A stretch of 9,195 nucleotides of DNA from Akkermansiaceae bacterium. GTDB lineage: Bacteria; Verrucomicrobiota; Verrucomicrobiia; Verrucomicrobiales; Akkermansiaceae. The DNA lies in NCBI GenBank assembly GCA_020627645.1, contig JAHDGN010000112.1, positions 1 to 9,195 of the forward strand, given 5' to 3'. Shown here in pieces: positions 5,771 to 9,195 of this stretch. Made by a program: the position numbers and the translations under genes. How positions within the stretch are numbered: position 1 is the stretch's first letter; each line of letters opens with the position of its first letter. Below the pieces are notes generated by a model. That model searched no databases. It saw only the letters and a program-made list of their open reading frames with translations, and was not told the origin of the DNA.

Positions 5771-7050
5771 GGAAGAAGTTGGATGAGTCGATTGATTCGG
5801 CGGGTTGATTCTTCCTGGCCGAGGATGTCGAGGATGGCTCCGAGATCGGGGCCGCCTGATTTTCCTGAGAGTGCAATGCGGACGGGAAACATCAGCTGTC
5901 CGGGTTTGGCTCCGGCGTCTTTAGCGGTAGTGCTGATGTTGGATTTGGCTTCGGTCCAGTCGGGGAGGTCAGAGAAGTTTTCAGCAAGAGAAGTGAGGAG
6001 AGGTTTGGCGAGTTCGTTGTTCTTTACCTTTTCGAGAGCGGATTCTTCGAAGGGGTATTCGGGGTTGAGATAGAAGGCGACGGCATCATCTACTTCACTG
6101 AGGAGAGAGATTTTTTCTTGAATGGAGAGAAGTATTTCGGGTGTGGCTTCGGGGTGGTTGCAGGTTGTGACGAAGTCATCGGGTGAGAGTTGAAGGAGGT
6201 GTTGTTGGTTGACCCACTGGCATTTTTCGGCGTCGAAGCGTGCGGGAGCACGATTAACGGCGTCGAGGGAGAATTTTTCGATGAGTTCACTGGTTGGGAA
6301 GATTTCGGATTCGTCTTTTGGTGACCATCCGAGGAGGGCGAGGAAGTTGACAACGGCGGGTGAGGTGTAGCCTTTGGCGGGGTAATCGCCAAGAGCGGCG
6401 CCTTCGTCGCGCTTGGACATTTTCGATCCGTCAGCATTGAGGATGAGGGGGATGTGGGCGTAGGCGGGTGGGGTGGCACCGAAGGCTTCGATGAGTTGGA
6501 GGTGCTTGGGGGTATTCATGAGGTGGTCTTCACCTCGGATGACGTGAGTGATGCCCATGGTGAGGTCGTCGACGACGTTGACGAAGTGGAAGACGAACGA
6601 GCCGTCAGAGCGCCGGATGACCATATCTGGGGTGTTTGATTCATCTGTGTAGTCGATGGTGACGTCGCCGCAGACGAGGTCATTCATGGTGATGGGTTTG
6701 CGCTCGAAGCGAAATCTCCAGGCGCCTTCGTCTTCGTAGACACGATCCGCGGCGACCAGTTTCTCAAACCATTCGAGGTAGATTTCGTCGCGTTGGGATT
6801 GGTAGTAGGGGCCGCAATTGCCTTCGTTACCTGGGCCTTCCCAATCGAGTCCGAGCCATTGGAGCCCGTCGAAAATGGCAGCGCGTGCTTCTTCAGTGTT
6901 GCGTTCTTTGTCGGTGTCTTCGACTCGGAGGACGAAGGTGCCGTTGTGGTGTTTGGCGAAAAGCCAGTTGAAGAGTGCGGTACGGGCTCCGCCGACGTGA
7001 AGGTAGCCAGTTGGGGAAGGCGCGAAGCGAGTGCGGACTTGGTCAGACAT
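5767..7050 (-). CDS. gltX: Glutamyl-tRNA synthetase, short form
   Basis: Charges tRNA(Glu) with glutamate in the cytoplasm; class I aminoacyl-tRNA synthetase. 427 residues against about 465-500 for typical bacterial enzymes. The N terminus RFAPSPTGYLHVGGARTALF (8-27) carries the HIGH-type motif (HVGG), with VEDTDKERNTEEA at 43-55. VIRGEDHLMNTPKH is at 170-183 and KMSKRDEG, the KMSKS-type motif, at 210-217. A C-terminal anticodon-binding region ends ...GQLMFPVRIALSG...LGAILDILGQEES. The region that in E. coli GluRS carries the Cys-rich zinc site (CYC...YDGRCRH) is absent: the sequence passes directly from DRVYEDEGAWRFRF to RKPITMND (about 102-124). Whether it also charges tRNA(Gln) cannot be told. 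The ATG at 7048-7050 has no Shine-Dalgarno motif; the 10 nt or so before it on the coding strand are CCCCTCCGCG. It overlaps aroE by 4 nt. Confidence 0.96.
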   Translation of the reverse strand: MSDQVRTRFAPSPTGYLHVGGARTALFNWLFAKHHNGTFVLRVEDTDKERNTEEARAAIFDGLQWLGLDWEGPGNEGNCGPYYQSQRDEIYLEWFEKLVAADRVYEDEGAWRFRFERKPITMNDLVCGDVTIDYTDESNTPDMVIRRSDGSFVFHFVNVVDDLTMGITHVIRGEDHLMNTPKHLQLIEAFGATPPAYAHIPLILNADGSKMSKRDEGAALGDYPAKGYTSPAVVNFLALLGWSPKDESEIFPTSELIEKFSLDAVNRAPARFDAEKCQWVNQQHLLQLSPDDFVTTCNHPEATPEILLSIQEKISLLSEVDDAVAFYLNPEYPFEESALEKVKNNELAKPLLTSLAENFSDLPDWTEAKSNISTTAKDAGAKPGQLMFPVRIALSGKSGGPDLGAILDILGQEESTRRINRLIQLLP

Positions 7051-7083
7051 CGCGGAGGGGTATAGCGGGCGGGAGAGGATTTA

Positions 7084-7118
7084 CGATTCTTGATTTTTGA
7101 TTCTTGAAGTTTGAAGGA
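7084..7118. repeat. Array of five 7-nt units, TTGATTN type
   Basis: The units are ACGATTC, TTGATTT, TTGATTC, TTGAAGT and TTGAAGG, in strict 7-nt register. It has the same unit number and style as the arrays at 191-225 and 233-267. It sits in the leader region upstream of gltX, just 33 nt beyond its start codon. Confidence 0.8.
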
Positions 7119-7174
7119 AAAAGAAATGGATGAATTGGTTTTGTTGAGGGGGCTTGGCATGGGGAACTGGTGTC

Positions 7175-7204
7175 CGCTAATCCTCGCAAATCTACACGAA
7201 TCTT
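7175..7204. repeat. Array of three 10-nt units, CTAATCT type (second copy)
   Basis: The units are CCGCTAATCC, TCGCAAATCT and ACACGAATCT, a degenerate copy of the array at 290-319. Linker-like sequences lie on both sides: TTGTTGAGGGGGCTTGG at 7142-7158 and CTTGGTTGAGGGGGCGTGG at 7207-7225. Confidence 0.8.
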
Positions 7205-7279
7205 TCTTGGTTGAGGGGGCGTGGTTGTGGAGGTTTTTGGAACAGTGGAAGGGGGCTGAAAGGGGATGAGGGTAGCTAT

Positions 7280-7969
7280 TTATTTCCGAGCTTTTTCATT
7301 ATTCTTTTTAGTTGAGGAGGTCGTAGTTGGTGGGGTGATTTGGTGTCCGAGTTCCCAGAGGATCAGGTGAGCATCCAAAATTTCTTCCTGTATGGGGGGG
7401 ATGGAAATCAAGAGAGCTCGTCCAACTAAGAAAGGCTGAGTGCCATCGGAAATATCAAGCCCGTAGAAGCTGAATCGGTCTTTGATTTGTTGGACCAATT
7501 TAGAGGAGGGGGAGGCTTTAGAGTCCTTTGAGTCGATATTAATGTTTAGGGCTTTTAGGATATTTGGAGTGAGTGTGATTGTGCGATCGATCGTTGGACC
7601 TTTTGGCCAAATGTGTAATGTGGTGCCGCCCCAGCGGCCGTCGACTTCAGCTTGATCTAGTATTTGATTTAAGGCCCAATCCAGAGGGACGTCGGTTAGC
7701 GTCATGGTGTTGGTTGGAGACTTGGCTTCTTGCCGTGTAGGGGGCGGGTGCTCCCCGTCGGTGGTGGTGTTTCGAAATTGGTAAGAGAGCTGATGTTGTT
7801 GAAGCTCAGCTGATGAAAAGAGTTTTTTGAGGGATTTGGAAAGGGGGGAGTCTTTGAGGGTCAGTGAAATTCGGGCTTTTCTGAAATCGTCAGATTTGGC
7901 GATTGAGGTGAGAATCATCAGGGCGAGGATGACTTTTGGTGCAGCCTGGCCGAGCGACAATGAGTTCAT
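7280..7969 (-). CDS. Exported STN-like domain protein of unknown function
   Basis: 229 residues, no named family. Residues 1-26 look like a signal peptide (KVILALMILTSIAKS, cleavage near residue 26). Residues about 33-120 have the pattern of an STN / secretin N-terminal domain: ISLTLKDSPLSKSLKKLF, then MTLTDVPLDWALNQILDQAE and TTLHIWPKG. A second part (about 130-207) contains ITLTPNILKAL, a helix (LVQQIKDRFSFYGLDIS) and ALLISIPPIQEEILDAHLIL; from memory this resembles a C-terminal module common in Verrucomicrobia exported proteins. The tail is Thr/Lys-rich. STN domains usually precede a secretin or TonB-receptor channel, but no channel follows here. The start is ATG at 7967-7969 without a Shine-Dalgarno motif. 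It lies 57 nt downstream of the CII-like regulator gene on the same strand, so the two may be co-transcribed. Confidence 0.8.
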   Translation of the reverse strand: MNSLSLGQAAPKVILALMILTSIAKSDDFRKARISLTLKDSPLSKSLKKLFSSAELQQHQLSYQFRNTTTDGEHPPPTRQEAKSPTNTMTLTDVPLDWALNQILDQAEVDGRWGGTTLHIWPKGPTIDRTITLTPNILKALNINIDSKDSKASPSSKLVQQIKDRFSFYGLDISDGTQPFLVGRALLISIPPIQEEILDAHLILWELGHQITPPTTTSSTKKNNEKARK

Positions 7970-8005
7970 GAGAATCGTGAGTTGTCGCCCAAATTACCAT
8001 TGGTT

Positions 8006-8019
8006 CCTCGTTATCGAGG
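8006..8019. terminator. Small hairpin between the regulator and STN-like genes
   Basis: CCTCG (8006-8010), TTAT, CGAGG (8015-8019) form a perfect 5-bp stem with a 4-nt loop, 7 nt past the stop of the CII-like gene in its reading direction. There is no T-run after it on the - strand. It could be a weak terminator or an RNA processing hairpin within a two-gene operon. Confidence 0.3.
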
Positions 8020-8026
8020 GAAGGGG

Positions 8027-8533
8027 TTAGTAGAGGGTTTTGCGGGGTTGGTCGTCTTTTTTTCCTTCCTCTTTGTCGACTTCCATTTTTGTGAAGTCAC
8101 CTTCTTCACAGCAACGGACGAATCCTTCGCCAAAGCACTTGAGGCGATCCCATTGTTCCCGGATGTCTTCGGCTTCGTCTAAGGTGATAGAACTGTCGAG
8201 GGCGGCTTGGGAAATTTGGGCCAGAAGACCAGAGAATTGAGAAACGATTTCGTTAGTGGCTGGAAGAACCTCAAACCCTTGTTCGCAGGATGTTGGCGGG
8301 TTGCGGACGAAGTAACCGTTACATTTTTCGCATAACCACTCGATAATTCTTTCTTCTTCGGTGAGACGAATAATTTCGAGGACACGATCAAGAGGGTTGC
8401 GCGAGCCGCTTCCGCTTTCGGATTGTTCCTGGGCCCACTTATATACGAGGGAAAGTGAGACGCCGAGTTCGGCAGCAACTGCTTTGGGACTGCAATTTTT
8501 AAAGGCCTCTTTGAAAACTTCGTAACTTTCCAT
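8027..8533 (-). CDS. CII/CP76-like helix-turn-helix regulator
   Basis: 168 residues. An N-terminal helix-turn-helix lies at about 15-34 (SPKAVAAELGVSLSLVYKWA). It is followed by NPLDRVLEII, IIEWLCEKCNGYFVRNP, and a helical region PATNEIVSQFSGLLAQISQA...ITLDEAEDIREQWDRLK. This order, including the helical domain with an IT.DEAE element, resembles the phage CII / CP76-type regulators (Pfam Phage_CP76) as I remember them. Related single-copy proteins occur on bacterial chromosomes, so a prophage is not implied, and no other phage gene is present. The C terminus is charged (KMEVDKEEGKKDDQ). Six cysteines (14, 68, 71, 83, 133, 141-142 region) are noticeable, with Cys68 and Cys71 in a CxxC, but no complete metal site is obvious. 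It probably binds DNA in the cytoplasm; its targets are unknown. The ATG at 8531-8533 has no Shine-Dalgarno motif. Confidence 0.75.
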   Translation of the reverse strand: MESYEVFKEAFKNCSPKAVAAELGVSLSLVYKWAQEQSESGSGSRNPLDRVLEIIRLTEEERIIEWLCEKCNGYFVRNPPTSCEQGFEVLPATNEIVSQFSGLLAQISQAALDSSITLDEAEDIREQWDRLKCFGEGFVRCCEEGDFTKMEVDKEEGKKDDQPRKTLY

Positions 8534-8765
8534 TGCGGAGAGGTTAAAGGTTGAAATTCAAAGAAGCAAGATTAAGCGATAGGGTGATTTTTCTATATTT
8601 TATAAGGGTTGGAGGCGTTCTTTGCGCAAATGTGGATTGGATTCATAGAGTTTTTAGATGCTGTAAATCGAAGAAGTGAAGGTTTTGTGTGTGATAAGTC
8701 CTTGATGATCAGGGGGAAGAAGATTCTTTGATGGAATAGAGTTCTTGTTGCGTGTAAGGGTTGGG
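8534..8765. other. Divergent intergenic region with palindromes
   Basis: This 232-nt spacer lies between the CII-like gene (-) and the exported-protein gene (+) and must hold both start regions. It is more AT-rich than its surroundings. TTGAAATTCAA (8552-8562) and TTTGCGCAAA (8621-8630) are perfect palindromes and possible operators. The repeat modules of the other two spacers are absent. Confidence 0.5.
8599..8629 (-). promoter_or_regulatory. Weak candidate promoter for the CII-like gene
   Basis: Read on the - strand, TTGCGC (8629-8624) and TATAAA (8604-8599) are separated by 19 nt, about 66 nt before the start codon at 8533. The spacing is longer than the optimum of 17. The -35 element overlaps the palindrome TTTGCGCAAA, which would suit control by a regulator. 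Confidence 0.25.
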
Positions 8766-9134
8766 ATGGGGATTTTGCAGCGGGTCAATTGGTCGGGAGT
8801 GGTGGTTTTACTTTTACCGCTGAAGATTCTGGTGTTTTTGTTGTTTGTGGTTGGCGCTGGTTCTCGCGTTGGTGCGAGTTTTGATTCTTGGGTTTCTGAA
8901 TTTTCAGGGATGGGGGGTGAGGTGCAGCCTGGAGATGATCCGGATAGAGATGGAATGTCCAATGTGCTGGAGAATTTTTTAGGAACGGATCCGTCGGTTT
9001 TCTCAAAGATTCGGACTGAGGTTGATTTGGAGGGAGATGAGTTCATTTTTCGGCATCCAAGGAATCCTGATTGGGTGAACGATGTTGAGGTGACGTACCG
9101 CTGGACGACGGATTTGGTTAGGTATCATTTGTGA
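8766..9134 (+). CDS. Exported protein with calcium-binding-type repeat, frame breaks near its end
   Basis: The open frame gives 122 residues and a TGA at 9132-9134. The start is ATG at 8766 with AAGGG at 8756-8760; an upstream in-frame TTG (8745) is less likely. The N terminus is a long signal peptide or anchor (GVVVLLLPLKILVFLLFVVG, cleavage probably after VGA at residues 35-37). Then come SFDSWVSEFSGMG and DDPDRDGMSNVLENFLGTDP (57-76), a DxDxDG calcium-binding-type element as in thrombospondin type 3 repeats. This combination is familiar in Verrucomicrobia exported proteins, where the YRWTTDLVRYH segment is normally followed by more sequence. Another frame continues just after this point (see 9124-9195), so the stop is probably due to a frameshift. 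The full protein would extend past the window. Confidence 0.7.
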   Translation: MGILQRVNWSGVVVLLLPLKILVFLLFVVGAGSRVGASFDSWVSEFSGMGGEVQPGDDPDRDGMSNVLENFLGTDPSVFSKIRTEVDLEGDEFIFRHPRNPDWVNDVEVTYRWTTDLVRYHL

Positions 9135-9195
9135 GGAAAATTTGGGAGGGACTCGGGTTGTGATTGAAGATTTTGAGGAGGGAGGTGGAGAGGTG
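9124..9195 (+). pseudogene. Likely out-of-frame continuation of the exported-protein gene
   Basis: In the +1 frame relative to 8766-9134, the sequence is open from 9124 to the window edge and reads CEENLGGTRVVIEDFEEGGG from 9130 (codons TGT GAG GAA AAT TTG GGA ...). This looks like the natural continuation of a TDLVRYH segment. Removing one T from the TTT at 9128-9130 would give RYHCEENLGGTRVV with no stop. It may be a true frameshift mutation or a sequencing/assembly error. Confidence 0.55.

Noticed and set aside
8027..8533. Prophage or integrated element around the CII-like gene
   Set aside because: No integrase, structural phage gene, tRNA or flanking direct repeats; composition is like the rest of the window.
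1..9195. tRNA, rRNA or riboswitch genes
   Set aside because: No cloverleaf, rRNA-like stretch or recognisable aptamer core seen by eye on either strand.

Overview
This window looks like chromosomal DNA of a Verrucomicrobiota-type bacterium. The assignment is an inference from family resemblance: an exported protein with a DPDRDG...NFLGTDPS element, a small STN-like exported protein, and a CII/CP76-like helix-turn-helix protein, all types I associate with that phylum. No rRNA or other taxonomic marker is present. The + strand is G-rich throughout, even across genes coded on the - strand. As a result + strand proteins are rich in Val/Gly/Glu/Asp, and - strand proteins are rich in Asn/Gln/Pro/Thr/Ile.

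Layout. Positions 1-168 hold the 3' end of an unidentified + strand gene. Positions 169-527 are a gene-free mosaic of short degenerate repeats: 7-nt arrays, 10-nt arrays and a recurring CTTGGTTGAG linker. A tight + strand cluster follows: an HscA-like Hsp70 chaperone (537-2297), a protein with an N-terminal zinc ribbon and one membrane segment (2341-3654), and a second single-pass membrane protein (3669-4817) whose outer domain appears to be a distant paralogue of the first. Positions 4814-4857 form a strong hairpin between convergent genes.

Next come four - strand genes. gltX (glutamyl-tRNA synthetase, a short form) overlaps aroE (shikimate dehydrogenase) by ATGA, so these two are probably translated together. 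The 7051-7279 spacer reuses the repeat types seen at 169-527. Upstream (rightward) lie the STN-like exported protein (7280-7969) and the CII-like regulator (8027-8533). A divergent gene (8766 to the right edge) encodes an exported protein with a calcium-binding-type repeat, and appears frameshifted near 9120-9133.

How the genes may work together. gltX and aroE are housekeeping functions. The Hsp70 cluster is the least familiar part: a soluble chaperone next to two membrane-tethered proteins with similar outer domains suggests a chaperone-membrane system, but no function can be demonstrated from sequence. The intergenic repeat mosaic and the strand-dependent loss of Shine-Dalgarno motifs are the other notable signals.
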